Origin: Charina bottae
Lineage: Eukaryota; Chordata; Lepidosauria; Squamata; Charinaidae
Length of the DNA stretch: 64,000 nt
Assembly (NCBI GenBank): GCA_023362775.1
Contig: JALMGJ010000001.1
Coordinates: forward strand, 65,854,001-65,918,000
Reading direction: 5' to 3'
Below are positions 1-11,305 of this stretch, in pieces. The translations under genes were made by a program, and so were the position numbers. A model generated the notes under the pieces. That model was not told where the DNA came from and did not search any database. It saw only the letters and a list, made by a program, of their open reading frames with translations. Position 1 is the first letter of the stretch, and the number at the start of each line of letters is the position of its first letter.

Positions 1-1015
1 AATAGAGGAGTAATGCCTATGTGCGAGAGCAGAGGGAGTGAATTGGAGAATGGAATAACACTAATAATTAAAATGGTCTTTCAGGCCACTGAAGCAGAAC
101 GTTGCGCATTTGCAAGAGAAACGTGATGTGCAGAAGTGCAAGAGGCCAGAGGTGACTGAGAAATGATGCTTTATAAGCAGGAAGTGAGGAAAAGGAGAAT
201 GAGCAGACTTAAGGAGGAAATAGTTTTTGTTTATTCTGGCAAGGATATGAAGAGGATTGTTGAGGGGGAGGGATGTCCTGAAGCTTCCATCTTGGTTTGT
301 GCTTGTTACAAACACACATACAAAGTTACTGAGAGATTTATTCTGTAGGTAACTAATTCACGCAAATGATACAAAATGATACAAACATAGTTTTCTAAAT
401 TACACTGATCTGATATTATTTGTACTGCACATCAGTATAAGGTGTTTTGGCATGCTGACACATTTCTTTAATTGCCTAGGTATAGTTTGCTTATGTATAA
501 TGATAGGTTTTAAACAGTATATTAATTATATTTTAAACTGAGCTTTACATTCAATTATGTTATTTTTGGAAATAAATGGTATAAAGAGAATTGGGGCTCT
601 GTCAGTCTCCTAGTTGGATAATTCTCTAAAAAAAGTATAAAATTGGACCAAATCTGGTGTGTGGGGAGAAGCTGGCAAAGATTCGAAGGGAGTGAGTTTG
701 AAAATAGATTGCATTTGGCTGGGGGCTGTTGAGAAAAAAAAACAGAGCAAAAATCTTCCATGCACCCTTATTTATGTCCCTGTCCCTCCTTCCTGGTCAT
801 GTGACCCACGGTGCAGTTATTTGTTATTACTATGTATGTACTGCTCCATTCCGGAGACTCTGAGAAGCTAAAAGTATTAATATAGGAAGATTAAAAACAA
901 AAATCAATTAATACAATTAAGATAAAGCAATCTGATATACTACCATTTGGGGATTGCATGATTTTACTTGTCCCCAAATGTCTTTCTGAAAAACCATGTT
1001 TTTACAACTTTATGA
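1..1015. other. AT-rich stretch without recognised features
   Basis: No coding region, RNA gene or recognisable repeat was seen on either strand. The short open frames are interrupted, carry no family motif and look like chance ORFs. Confidence 0.5.
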
Positions 1016-1215
1016 AAATGTGGTTAGGAGGTCCAGATATCTGGAAATGAGCTGTTCCAAAGGAGGGGGGGGGTCATCACTGAGAAGGCTCAAGCTGAAG
1101 GTCTCTGAAATGGTACTCCCTCAGTAGTGAGACCCATAGGAGAACTCCTGTCCCAGATCTTACTGGATGGGAAGAATCAACTCAGAGAAGGAAGTCACAG
1201 AGATTTCCCGGCATT
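1016..1215 (-). mobile_element. degraded L2/CR1-type LINE fragment (tentative)
   Basis: The stretch has the wording of the C-terminal region of L2-type LINEs read on the minus strand: a compositionally similar block around 'gagctgttccaaaggagggg' and 'gatcttactgg'. No frame is open, so this is an old fragment. The call rests on loose resemblance to the better copies at 11.0-11.3 and 31.8-32.0 kb and could be wrong. Confidence 0.25.
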
Positions 1216-2908
1216 TTTATTATTAAAAGATTGGAATGAATTCTGGAAGCCATGCTCTGCATGTTTTCCTTACCTTGCTTTTTAAAATATTATTTTCATT
1301 TTTAGTGGCTTGGACTGCCATATTTGGTGGAAAGGCAAAGTATGAATACCATCAAGTCATTTTTATTCTAGTTATGTGCATCATGCTTTATAGAGAAAGA
1401 AGCAAGATCAGTTACAGATCTCAGGGAGCCTTTAGAATTAGCTCTCTCATAGGTTCTCTCTCTGTTACTAACTCCTTTCCAATGTGGGTAAACCCTAGTC
1501 GGTTTACTTGTTGACAGCAGCAGCCACCCACCATGATGTAATGTGCCTCTGGGGCTTGGTGACTGTTCCAAAACGTGCCATCAAGCACTGAACTGAGTCC
1601 AGAATGTGGTTATTTCAAGAGAACTTCAGAGCAGCTCTGCTGTGGGACAGTGGAATTCTGATGCTGATAACAGGCCTGACAGTAAGATCCTAGTCTTTGC
1701 CTCAAGATATTTACAATCTGTTATTTAGAATGTGGTGGCAGGGAGAGCAGTGATGGGAGTCAAATATAAATGGGAAGAACAGCGTCCAATGTATATAGGC
1801 AAGTATATAGGCTATATTTCAGTAATGGGGGAAGGACTCCCTGTCACAAACTGAACAGAAAATAAGGATTTTGAGAAGCCAAAAATATTTTTCTATTTCC
1901 AAAATGGTGAGCCATGTAAGTTAGTGACAGCAAAACAGCAATGTGGATTTTGAAATTAAAATATAAAAATATAAGTTAATTTTACAGTATATAAAATGAA
2001 TAAACCCTCCAGTTTATTTATGTATTTGCTATATTTATATACCATCTTCCCATAAATAACACAATGGTGATGACCAGATAGCACCCAGATATATGAGCTA
2101 GGAAGTTTCATAGGGTTTTCTGTGTCATGGAAGATGAAAAATGGAGCCTAACTCTGAGGAGAAAGATCACACACTTTATTGAAGCAACAATCATTGGGTT
2201 CCAACTTACAGAAAGGAGGAACAGAGAACAATTCTTATAAAACCTTTTATAAGAATTTTGAATTGTGAAGTGGGAAATCCTAAGATTCTAATTTGTTGTC
2301 TGGATTTTAGGACCATAGAAGGATATCTGGATACATTTTGCCTATGTAAAGAAAGCCATTTTGTTGTTAAGAAAAAACATGGTTTTCAGAGGCAGCAGCA
2401 GCACTGGAAGTACTGTAGGTAGTGTCTCCTTGCTAATGAGCAGTGCCGCGTGGATGGGATTAGCTCATGTCTCCAATTTACATAGAACATTTTGTGATTT
2501 GCTAAGTTCCATTGTTGACCTTTTCCTTGTTAGGTTTGCCTGAGACAAATTACAGGGGGCTGGACCTCCACAGCCTCTAGTCAATTTCATTCTACCTTTG
2601 CTAAGGTGAGCAATACTTCTTTCTTTTCAGCAAGGAAAGAATGAAGGAAGGTTTGTTCTGGGAAGGGGTTAATTTTCTTAGGTATGCCAGGTTTGTGCAA
2701 ATGGGGATGCTGGACCTAGTCTGTGTCACATCCACAGGGGCAGAGAGATATGTTCTAAAAATAAATTATCTTTTTATTTCAGCCATTACAGCTGTATATA
2801 CACCTTCCAGATATATTAAGACTATAACTTCCAGAATTCCTAAATTGCACGGCCACTGAGAATTCTGGATGTTTCAAGTGCAGCACTTCTGGAGGTTGGG
2901 GAAGTCTT
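1216..2908. other. no gene seen; possible L2 3'-tail remnant near 2.02-2.10 kb
   Basis: Non-coding DNA. Around 2016-2060 a TTTATTTATG/TATTTATATACC stretch resembles the minus-strand 3' tail of L2 LINEs, but it is too short to be certain. Nothing else was identified in this 1.7 kb. Confidence 0.4.
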
Positions 2909-3046
2909 TTTTGTTGTTTATTCATTCAGTCGCTTCCGACTCTTCGTGACTTCATGGACCAGCCCACGCCAGAGCTTCCTGTGAGCCGCCACCATCCCCA
3001 GCTTCCCCATGGTCGAGTCCGTCACCTCCAGAAGTCTACTGTATAT
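2909..3046 (-). mobile_element. BovB (RTE-clade) LINE 3' end fragment
   Basis: On the plus strand it reads from TTGTTGTTTATTCATTCAGTC through GACTCTTCGTGACTTCATGG to the CACCTCCAGAAG block. Read on the minus strand this is the last codons of the BovB reverse transcriptase reading frame followed by its short AACAA tail. The same end recurs at 25.7 kb (plus) and 59.85 kb (minus), which supports an interspersed LINE. It is heavily 5'-truncated, as is usual for RTE insertions, and cannot code. Confidence 0.75.
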
Positions 3047-3424
3047 AATCTTTGAGAGCTTGACAGCTTTTTCCAGGCCCCAAGGCTTAGAAAGATCACT
3101 GGACTTTCCCAGTGCTCTGTAATGTCTTAAACCCACCTATCCAGAGCATTTGCTTAAGTCTGTGTGAGAAGCAGTTATTGGCCACCAGCAACTAGGTTAA
3201 GGATCATTTGCCCATGGTACAGTTTTGGAGATTTTAAGTTGTACAAGAACTCTGAGTTCCTTTGATTCATAAGATTGCTGAGCATTCTGAGTGAAGCAAT
3301 TTGTAATCCGAGCTAGGTAATTATAACATCAATAGAATGAATTAATCCTAAAATTCAGTTTTATGAGGCTTCATTTGTTGTATCACCTGATTATTGTATT
3401 TAACTTTCTTTCTTTAGTCAATGA

Positions 3425-3425
3425 C

Positions 3426-3457
<32 letters not shown>
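3425..3457. repeat. (ATA)n microsatellite
   Basis: About eleven uninterrupted AAT/ATA trinucleotides. Confidence 0.95.
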
Positions 3458-3458
<1 letters not shown>

Positions 3459-3708
3459 CCAGACTTCCAAATCATCTACCATAAGTACTAGCCTGTTAAA
3501 AGTTTATCAAAATGTTAAAAAGAAGGAATGTGTTACAGGTTAGCCTTCTTCTATATTACATGGACTGCAAAACTTGCTGCAGGGACAGTAGGAGCTGTAA
3601 CCCAATCTCTTGATGAGGCATCAAGTTGAAAAGACTATCAGTGTCCCAATGCTTTCCTGTTTGATATTGTGGAAGAGATTCTAATAGTGAACATGTGCCT
3701 GTTTCCAA

Positions 3709-3795
3709 AAGAAGAAGGAGAAGAAGAAGAAGAAGAAGAAGGAGGAGGAGGAGGAGGAGGAGGAGGAGGAGGAGGAGGAGGAGGAGGAGGAGGAG
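3709..3795. repeat. (GAA)n/(GGA)n microsatellite
   Basis: A purine-only run changes from GAA to GGA units. The long leucine-rich open frame on the opposite strand is just this repeat translated and is not a gene. Confidence 0.95.
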
Positions 3796-4712
3796 TTGTT
3801 GTTGTTTAATTCTTGGCACGTAAACAGCTTTTTTGGCAGGTGTGAATAGAAATAGGACAGATGATGTAGCTTTATGTCCTGAGGTTTGTTTTGAATATGC
3901 TAGGCATAATAAACTTGTATGTTTTGCTACATTTCTGAGAAACTTATTAAAACCTGGAAAACTAAGTAGTTAGGTTTAGCATATTTTAAAATGTTGATAT
4001 CTTTAGTAATTTCTTCTTCCTGCTTATATTCAAGATATAAGTTGTACATCATAATGCCCTTGAGTCTTGTATTCAAAAAGTATCCAATATATTTTGGACA
4101 AGTATCTTTCTTCTGGATGAGTGTCAAGAATAAATTGGAAGTGATAGACGGTGGGATTAATCCAAAGCCAACTGAAGGTAATGGAAAGTTTACCAGTGAT
4201 TTTGGGGGGTTTAGATAATCATATATTCCTTTTTGTCATGTTTTCACTTTTCCATTTCTTTGGTAAGTGAAGATATGACACTTTCATGTGCAATCTGGCC
4301 AAAAGGACATAGAAAACACATGCAATAATAAGAAATGCAAACAATGTGAAAAATTGCACCTGACATTAAAAGGTGATATTTACAGTTTAGTTCTAATCAA
4401 AATAGTAACTCTTCAGTTAATAAGAATATAATTCATCTTAAATTAATGCATTTCTTCAGGATAAGCAGTTCACTCAACAATAGGAGATGATAAAATGCAT
4501 GATAAGAAAGTGCAGCAACCAGCAGCTGACATTCCAAAATACTGGGGCGCTTCATTACAGCAAAGGAACCCTACTGCCAGTAAGACCATCCTATGCCTCT
4601 CTCTCTTGGCATGTCTTCTTACTATGTGCCTGAAATGAAAGGACCTCACTGATCTGACAAATGTTGGGAAAACCTATAGAGAACATCCACTTCTGGGACC
4701 AGGCAAAAGTGA
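3796..4712. other. no gene seen
   Basis: Non-coding DNA without recognisable repeats, followed directly by the membrane-segment ORF at 4.7 kb. Confidence 0.4.
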
Positions 4713-4970
4713 TCAAACCCAAACTCTTAGAACCAAGTTGTCCTCTTGTAGGATGTTAGGACTAAGGTAGAAAACGGCAAAAACTAAGTCACCCGCAAGT
4801 ATAAAATGCAACAAGGCCAACAGCCACAACTTGTAAAAACTCATGTCATCATCTTCCTTACCACAATGAAAACAGAGCCATTTCCTAAGTAAAACTGATT
4901 GGCAATGGTTGTTTCTACATTGGGACTTTAAAACCCTGGTCACAGCACATTTACAAGCCATAGCTGGCAC
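4713..4970 (-). other. minus-strand ORF with one hydrophobic segment, similar to 8.24-8.49 kb
   Basis: An 85-codon minus-strand open frame with a hydrophobic stretch (about residues 47-70) followed by the residues QEDNLVL. At DNA level it shares a collinear series of words (GTTGTCC, GGAC, GGCAAAA, CCGCAAGT, AACAGCC, ACTTGT) with the minus-strand ORF at 8240-8491, whose protein has a hydrophobic segment followed by QRDNLVF. The two are therefore diverged copies of one sequence. They could be duplicated first exons of a type II membrane protein, or two copies of an old repeat. No family could be assigned and the function is unknown. Confidence 0.3.
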
Positions 4971-5127
4971 ACTACCTGGTTGGCAGGAAAGCCGCTGGAG
5001 GAGTTCACTGCAAGCTGCCCAGACACCTTTGGGAAGTCAGGAATGACTAAGAGAAAAAGACAGAGTGAGAGAGAAGCCAAACCAGAGTAAAAAATATCAA
5101 GATACTGGCTGTGATCATGAAAGTGAA

Positions 5128-5217
5128 GCTCCATCCCGTTTTTATATGCAGGGCTTTGTGCAGTCATGGTTGCCATCATGATATTTTTTACTCCCCCCTG
5201 CAGATGACCTTGGGGGT
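5128..5217 (+). repeat. copy of an unclassified interspersed repeat
   Basis: Shares the order 'agctccatccc...tttttatatg...gcagtcatggttgccatc...ctccccc' with copies near 7.55, 48.9 and 52.77 kb. The family is not recognised and no ends were defined. Confidence 0.45.
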
Positions 5218-5280
5218 GGGGTAGGCCACTGCTGCAGTGCCGCCACTTGGTCACGTGGGAGGGAAGGCGCACTGAGGGGG

Positions 5281-5306
5281 AAGAAAGAAAGAAAGAAAGA
5301 AAGAGA
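5281..5306. repeat. (GAAA)n microsatellite
   Basis: Short tetranucleotide run inside purine-rich DNA. Confidence 0.85.
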
Positions 5307-6078
5307 CAGAGAAAGCTAGGTGGTGGGAGGAGAGGAGGACAACACTTCATAGGAAATGTGGGACACTAACTTCTGGGGCTTTCTTGGCTGTGAGCTTTAG
5401 ATCTTGCCTGATGATCTTGCCAGTGGAAAATTATTTTAAATAGGGACTCAGCACAGTGGACCACAGTGGGATGTTAGAGCCCAGCAGCTGCCTGAAGATG
5501 GCAGCTGCTGACACCAGCCCTGCTGCCAATCTCCAAAAGGCACACTTGAGATTCAAAACATATTTTTCCAATTAAGCTGATAAAACAAATCAGCAACATA
5601 GGCATTTTAAAACAAAAGAGATACCCGTGGATCAAAAAATATTTCAGGATGAAGCCAATTCCAAGTATCATGATATATTTGTTTGCATTGCCTGTGTCCG
5701 CATTGGGGAAAAAAAAAAGGGGGGGGAATAAAACAGAGATTCCTTGCCAGCTGCTTCTGCAAGAAGAAAAAAACCCTTAAGACAAGTTCCATCTGGCTTT
5801 GTTCACAAGCTCAGAAAAAAGCCCTACTCATGAGTTTTATAACATCTTGGGGATCTTTCCACATAGAGATTGATTGATAATAGCCTGAGCCTGAAATATC
5901 AGCAAAATGTATGATGTTGTTACCTGCCAGGGGAATGTAGTTTAACTCTTATTTTATTCCCACTATCTTTGGATAGTTTATATAGACAGGAATATATCAA
6001 GATCTCACATGAGGACTCACGTTCACAGTCTGACTTTAACCTGGGTTTGTATGAACTCTGTTTCAGGTATTATTCAAG
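5307..6078. other. no gene seen
   Basis: Non-coding DNA with a few poly-A and poly-G runs near 5.71 and 5.77 kb. No repeat family was recognised. Confidence 0.4.
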
Positions 6079-6309
6079 GTCTCATTTTTTAACTTCCACC
6101 TTTTCCAAATCTAAATTGAGCATGTGGTATAGTGTACTATAAGGGTTGTTAGGATACACAGAGGTGAGGTAATTCATGTTCTTTTCTGCGGTGTAGACAA
6201 ACTCTCTGGGCTGTTCAAATGGCTGAAACAGGAAGTATCCTGGTGTGCTGTGAAGCTGATTATGAAGAGTGAGGCCTACACTCTTCATGACATCATAAAA
6301 TGTGACTGG
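6079..6309 (-). other. exon-like minus-strand open segment (tentative)
   Basis: Read on the minus strand, an AAATCAG acceptor-like sequence near 6310 is followed by about 75 open codons with a compositionally ordinary protein (includes FLFQPFEQPREF and NPYSTLYHML), ending in a stop at about 6082. It lacks the low complexity of most ORFs here. No family was recognised and no partner exon is evident, so this may be chance. Confidence 0.2.
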
Positions 6310-7539
6310 GATCTGATTTATTTAAGAACTGCCAATCAGCCTATGACACCTCTATGTGTGTATTTGTGTATGTGTTTAGGGGGAGGATGGGTGGAAGGAA
6401 AGGAGGAGTAAAACTTTTGAAGAACTATAACCAATAGGGAGGCAATTAGAGTTGTGCTGTTTAACTTCGAGAACCAAGCTTTGAAGAAGGAAGAGACAGT
6501 GACATGTCCAACGGAAAGGTCAGGAGATTTATTTTCCTCCCATAACTCGGAAAACCTAGAGCTCCCACTCTTTGTTCCTCTTTTACTAGGTCTTTATTTC
6601 TCCACTGAAAATGGACAAAGAATTTCTTGAAAGCCACAAAGTTTCCAGGGTAGAAATATTTAATTGTTAATGAAATAGTTTCTTCTGCTCCTGCTTCCGA
6701 CAAGGCTGGTTGAAAAATATAATCAGAACAGCAAGAAAGCATGTACTGATGTTTTTAGTATGATTTTTAAGCAGGAGTTTTAACTGCCTGGCAACTTGCT
6801 TTAGAGTCCAGACTGCATTTTCCCACTAACCTCGCTGAACATTCTGTAGGAGAATATTTGGAATAACCTTAAGAAAATACTCAATTATTTCACTGGGTAA
6901 CTTGCCCAAAAATTCAAAGCCAGGGGTTGGGTCCAAGCTGTTCAATGCAAAACCATTCCTACAAGGTTTTTACAGGGAGGCAAACTATTTAACTTTTCCC
7001 AATTAAAATTAATTTGTTCATACTGAGAAAAACTCACTTACCTTAAATCTGCCTCTTCCCTTGCAGCAAAGTTGCTCTGGGATACGTTTTTACTGTACTG
7101 AGAAGTGGGATAAAAACACCCCAAGCTCATCTGCACTTCTTTAAAAAATAGAGTAAATATATTTTTAAAAAGACTGTATTTATTTACATATGATATTGGA
7201 GTGTCTATAACTAAATGCCAAATTACAGAGAAGCAAAAGAATGCCAATTAGCCACATTACCAAGGAATTTTAATTTTAAGCCAAATCTGATCATTATTAT
7301 TTTAATGATGATGATTCTAACTATTAAACGAGACCAATTCAGTTTAAATACATGTCCTAAAAGATGCCAAACATGGCCACTTTGTAACAAGAATGTAGTT
7401 AAGTAATTTAGTTTAATATAGACGTCATTATTAATTCGGGGGCATCTAAAGAGTGGTTCACAATGTCAAAATGGCAGGTGTGACTGGGTGATCAATCGCT
7501 GACCCTTTTTTAACATGCATTGCACACAACGCATGTAAG
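6310..7539. other. no gene seen
   Basis: Non-coding. A minus-strand open frame at 6461-6742 (93 codons) has ordinary composition but no recognisable motif, so it is left unannotated. Confidence 0.4.
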
Positions 7540-7607
7540 AAGGGGAATTTTGATCATGCAGTCAGGGCTACCATCTTGACCTTTTTGACACTCTCTCCAT
7601 GGATAAT
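7540..7607 (+). repeat. copy of the unclassified 'gccatcttgac' repeat
   Basis: Contains 'agtcagggctaccatcttgacc' followed by 'tttttgacactct', matching copies at 48.97 and 52.77 kb and more loosely 5.15 kb. The copies are non-coding. Confidence 0.5.
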
Positions 7608-7800
7608 GCTACTCCCACTCATTCTGCATTCATTCCATGCTCTAAGCTTCTGTCTGCCCAAAACTGCTCTGGCACTACTCAATGGTAAGTTTTTTTTAAA
7701 ACAAATAATGAATATGGATACTAATCAGAACACAGAGTTTAAAGTACTAGGTGTTGTAGAAAAATAAAATGGAGAAAGTTCCATCTTGCCTAATCTAAAG

Positions 7801-7950
7801 CAGTGTTTCTCAACCTCAGCAACTTTAAGTTGGGTGGACTTCAACTCCCAGAATTCCCCAGCCAGCCAGGCCACCCTAACCCGTGCTGGCTGGGGAATTC
7901 TGGGAGTTGAAGTCCACACATCTTAAAGTTGCTGAGGTTGAGAAACACTG
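7801..7950. mobile_element. hAT-type MITE, near-perfect palindrome
   Basis: It begins CAGTGTTTCTCAACCTCAGC and ends with the exact reverse complement: the outer 29 bp at both ends pair perfectly, and the next 35 or so bases (GGACTTCAACTCCCAGAATT on the left) also pair, leaving a loop of about 18 bp. CAGTG...CACTG ends fit hAT elements. The flanking 8-mers (atctaaag and ctctgact) are only weakly alike, so the target duplication is decayed or absent. It is non-autonomous with no coding capacity. A second, diverged copy lies at 8837-8925. Confidence 0.8.
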
Positions 7951-8239
7951 CTCTGACTGATGTCATGCCAAACAGTTCTTCAGATGAACGTTTACTTTTT
8001 GAGGAAACTGAATGTTAGCTCATACGAAGCATTTTATGAGGAATATAGTCACATCAGCCCCACATCATTACATTACGTAGCCCACAGCAGATAGGCCTGA
8101 ATTGACATACACACAGCCATGTTAGAGCTACAGAAATCAGCATGGATACTTCTCTTACAGAATTCTGTTACTTCCAGTCGGCTATTCTCTGAACCCTGCT
8201 TTCAACCCTTTGAAAGTGCTTACGCTTGCAAATTACATG

Positions 8240-8491
8240 CTAGAGATACTGTGATTTGATGGGCAGCTTCCAGGCCCTGGGATTCTCCCTTCTTAGAGTT
8301 CTTTCTCTTTGAAGGAGAACAGGTGGGCTGGGCAGCTCTTCATCTTTAAACACAAGGTTGTCCCTCTGTAAATAGGACACAAGGCAAAATCCGCAAGTCA
8401 GCACACAAATAACAACTGCAAATGCAAAAACAAATTCTAACAGCCTTCCAACAACTTGTTTCCTCTCTTGTCTTCCCTCGAACACATGCAT
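8240..8491 (-). other. minus-strand ORF with one hydrophobic segment, similar to 4.71-4.97 kb
   Basis: An 83-codon ATG-initiated frame: about 16 mostly polar residues rich in R, K and E, a hydrophobic segment (about residues 17-43), then YLQRDNLVF and a polar tail. The layout suits exon 1 of a type II membrane protein. Its resemblance to the ORF at 4713-4970 in sequence and strand suggests duplication. No signature of a named family is visible and no downstream exons were found; it may equally be a repeat. Confidence 0.3.
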
Positions 8492-8767
8492 TTTATTCCA
8501 GTTGAAAGCTTGTTTTTTACAACCATCTAGATGGGACTGCTGGGATGAACCCTATCAGCAATCTGAGACTGACATCATTTCTTTGTACAAATGCATACTC
8601 TTACTTAAGTTCCAGCTTGAATCAAATGGGAATTTTTGTTACTGTTTGAAATGACAGTTATATTCATTTCCTGATTGTAAATAAATTAACTTAACGAACA
8701 GAAAAATAATCGGGATACATTAGAGGGGTTTATGTGTGTGTTGTTTGTTTCTTACTTACAAGTAACA
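8492..8767. other. no gene seen
   Basis: AT-rich non-coding spacer. Confidence 0.4.
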
Positions 8768-8822
8768 TATTTATTTATTTATTTATTAGATTTATCACCG
8801 CCCATCTCCCCCGAGGGAGATA
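8768..8822 (-). mobile_element. L2-clade LINE 3' end (tail only)
   Basis: The (ATTT)n run followed by ATCACCGCCCATCTCCCCCG is the minus-strand image of the L2 terminus (GGGAGATGGGCGG... then (AAAT)n) seen better at 10.9 and 31.6 kb. Only the last 55 bp remain. Confidence 0.65.
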
Positions 8823-8836
8823 TATGCCTTTAGATC

Positions 8837-8925
8837 ACTGTTTCTCAACCTCAGCTGCTGGCTGGGGAATTCTGGGAGTTGAAATCCACACATCTTAAAG
8901 TTGCCAAGTTTGAAAAACATTGCGT
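8837..8925. mobile_element. hAT-type MITE, internally shortened copy
   Basis: CACTGTTTCTCAACCTCAGC at the left, GGAATTCTGGGAGTTGAAAT in the middle, and AAAAACATTG at the right match the 7.8-kb element, but most of the left arm is missing. The flanking 8-mers ctttagat and cgttagag agree at 5-6 positions, so they may be a decayed 8-bp duplication. Confidence 0.65.
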
Positions 8926-9302
8926 TAGAGGACTTGGCTAACAAAGGGAAGAGTTAAGTTCTGAAGAGAGGATTGTGGACTGATTGGCTGCCCTTTTAAT
9001 AAATCTATATATCTTCAATAAACTAAATCAGGAGTTGGCCATGTAAGTAAGGGGCAGCAAGTGAGGGAATGGGAGTTGCAACGTCACAGTATCACACAGC
9101 TTTTTTGTGATGTCATAGCGCACATTTTGTCATTATTGTGAGTAGGAACAGATGTCTGTGGTTGGCATCCTACAGGCTGTGGCCATATGTGGCTCCCCAG
9201 CCTCCATTTTGTGCCCTTCAGCATCTCCAGATAGCAGAGCTGAAATTTGTTAGACTGACTTTTGGCAATGTTTAACTAAAGTTCAGAATGTGTATGTGCG
9301 TA
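8926..9302. other. no gene seen
   Basis: Non-coding. A clause at 9050-9130 with two 'tgacgtca/tgatgtcat'-like words is noted only. Confidence 0.4.
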
Positions 9303-9525
9303 TGTGCCTTCAAGTCAGTGTTGACTCCTGGCAACTGCCTGGACAAGTCCCTGCAGTTTTCTTGGCAAGATTTCGGAAGTGGTTTGCCATTGCCTCCTTC
9401 CTAGTGCTGAGAGAGATTGACTGACCCAAGGTCACCCATCTGGTTTCATGCCTAAAGCGGGACTAGAACTCATGGTCTCCCGGTTTCTAGCCTGATACCT
9501 TAACCACTACACCAAACTGGCTCTC
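9303..9525 (-). mobile_element. tRNA-derived SINE (Sauria-type head)
   Basis: On the minus strand it begins GAGCCAGTTTGGTGTAGTGG (box A region), then a box B-like GAGTTCTAGTCCCGC, then the body with GTGACCTTGGG, and ends with 'gccaggagtcaacactgacttgaaggcac'. This tail differs from the Sauria SINE at 62.0 kb and matches the copy at 20.03 kb, so two SINE subfamilies share a head but differ in tail. Pol III promoter boxes are visible; the copy is diverged. Confidence 0.8.
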
Positions 9526-9946
9526 AAATTTCGGGATGGATAATCGTTTAAGTGAGTCTCCCCCCAAAATGAAAAAAGGGCTGAAGTCTTTGGCCCCCAT
9601 TCACTTGCTAAAGTCACTGCATCACCATGACGCATTCATGTGCCCCTCTACAGGCAGAAAGATGCCAAAAAGGGTGTCCCATTTTCTGTTAGACGCTCTC
9701 TGTTCCCGAGTGGAAAAAAAATGCATTGTAAATGTCATCTTAGTTGTATAAAGGTAATGTGATGTAGTGCTCAGAAAATCAAACTAGGATCAGGATGTCC
9801 AGGTTCAAATCACCATTCAGTCATTATTTATGCGCTCTGTCATAATCTACTTAGAGAAAAGCTAGGATGTTGTAACATTAGTGAGCGTAAAGGCTAATTT
9901 ATTTGGAGGTGAGGTTTGTCAATGCATGTTGACCAATGCATGCAGC
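9526..9946. other. no gene seen
   Basis: Non-coding spacer between a SINE and an L2 fragment. Confidence 0.4.
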
Positions 9947-10204
9947 TCCCACCCTGATGATGTTCCAGAAAACCTTGAAGATCTGGCTATTGACCCAGGG
10001 CTTGGGGCAGGGTGGATGGGGCTCCCCTGTTTGTGATGTTTTATGTTGGCTTTGTGGTTGGATTATCGCCTTGTGATGATTTTGTAGTTATTTTTCTACT
10101 TCCTTTGGTTAATTTTCTGTACCTTGCTGTTTTTATGTCGTTTTATTGTTGTGAGCTGCTCAGAGTCAGTTGGAGCTGGGCGGCATCCAAATGGAATTAA
10201 TTAA

Positions 10205-10236
<32 letters not shown>

Positions 10237-10238
10237 AA
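9947..10238 (+). mobile_element. L2-clade LINE 3' end fragment
   Basis: It starts in the C-terminal coding remnant ('ttccagaaaaccttgaagatctggct'), runs through a 3' UTR, reaches GAGCTGGGCGGCATCCAAAT and ends in (AAAT)n. It is frame-broken and 5'-truncated. It lies in the same direction as the next copy at 10.48 kb. Confidence 0.7.
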
Positions 10239-10483
10239 TGTTTTATTATAAAACTTTAAATGGCAGGCATTAGAACAGGGAAATCAGGATCTAATTATAT
10301 GTTATATATAATGCTTAGTTCCCCAAGCTCCCCAGGCTTGTTGTTCCTCCAAACTGACCATCTATTGCCACTTTGAAGTTTCATGCTTTTAAAAGTCCAC
10401 TCTACCCTTTTCCCACATTAATTGGTTTTTTTTAAAAAAGATCCAATATGAAAATTCATGCTTAATTAATTAATGGGACCAGG

Positions 10484-10943
10484 TTACCCGAGGGACCGTC
10501 TCATCCCCATCACATCAACCCGTCCCACCCGGTCATGCAGAGAGGGCATGCTACGAGCCCCGTAGAGAATTCCATCTGACGGGGTCCAGGAGGCGTGCCT
10601 TGTCTGCAGTAGCCCCCGCCCTCTGGAACATTCTCCCCCCTGAAATAAGATTAGCCCCCTCTCTCCTGGACTTTAGAAAAAACCTGAAAAAAGACCTGGT
10701 TCTGTCACCATGCTTGGGGTGGGGAGAGGAATAGCCAGTCTTGGGGTTGGCTGGTTTCTTAGATCTCCCTCGACCAGCCCTACCAGCTCATGGGATAAGA
10801 CCTACCATTGTCTGGATCTGATTGTAACTATGTATTTTAATGATTATTGGTATTATTTATGGTTTTTATTGATTTTAAACTATTTTATTGTGAATCGCCC
10901 AGGGTCCCTCCTTGAGAGGGAGATGGGTGGGATATAAATATGA

Positions 10944-10977
<34 letters not shown>
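10484..10977 (+). mobile_element. L2-clade LINE 3' end fragment
   Basis: The 5' part corresponds to the last 80 or so residues of the L2 reverse transcriptase ORF (the region with GCCCTCTGGAACATTCTCCC, where the 31.8-kb copy encodes APALWNILPPE). A 3' UTR, GAGAGGGAGATGGGTGGGAT and an (AAAT)n tail follow. Stops and indels break the frame. Confidence 0.8.
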
Positions 10978-10978
<1 letters not shown>

Positions 10979-10980
<2 letters not shown>

Positions 10981-11305
10981 CATATTTCTATGACTGCCCA
11001 TCTGCCCATCTTAAAATCACAAACAACAATTAATACAGATAGAGAATAAATAAATACAAATACAAAGTCCAAGTGGGAATAAAATCTCCTTCAACAGGGA
11101 GGACACTACAGGGCCAGCCACCCCCAGGACGAACTATTACCCTTCCCCTCCCAAGCAAGGCGGCAGAGCCAGGTCTTTAGACTCTTCCGGAAGGCTGGGA
11201 GTGCAGGGGCCAGCCTCACCTCCGGGGGCAGAACATTCCAAAGCGCGGGCGCCACTGCAGAGAAGGCTCGCCTCCTGGACCCTGCCAGATGAAATTCCCT
11301 CATAT
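10979..11305 (-). mobile_element. L2-clade LINE 3' end fragment, tail to tail with the previous one
   Basis: The minus-strand frame keeps about 65 residues (MREFHLAGSRRR..., APALWNVLPPEVRL, WLCRLAW) nearly identical in wording to the C terminus of the large L2 at 31.6-36.0 kb, so it belongs to the same subfamily. It is truncated upstream. The two copies meet at their A-rich tails, which may reflect insertion into an existing tail. Confidence 0.8.

Noticed and set aside
3556..3819. Minus-strand ORF with about 30 consecutive leucines
   Set aside because: It is the (GAA/GGA)n microsatellite read in one frame.
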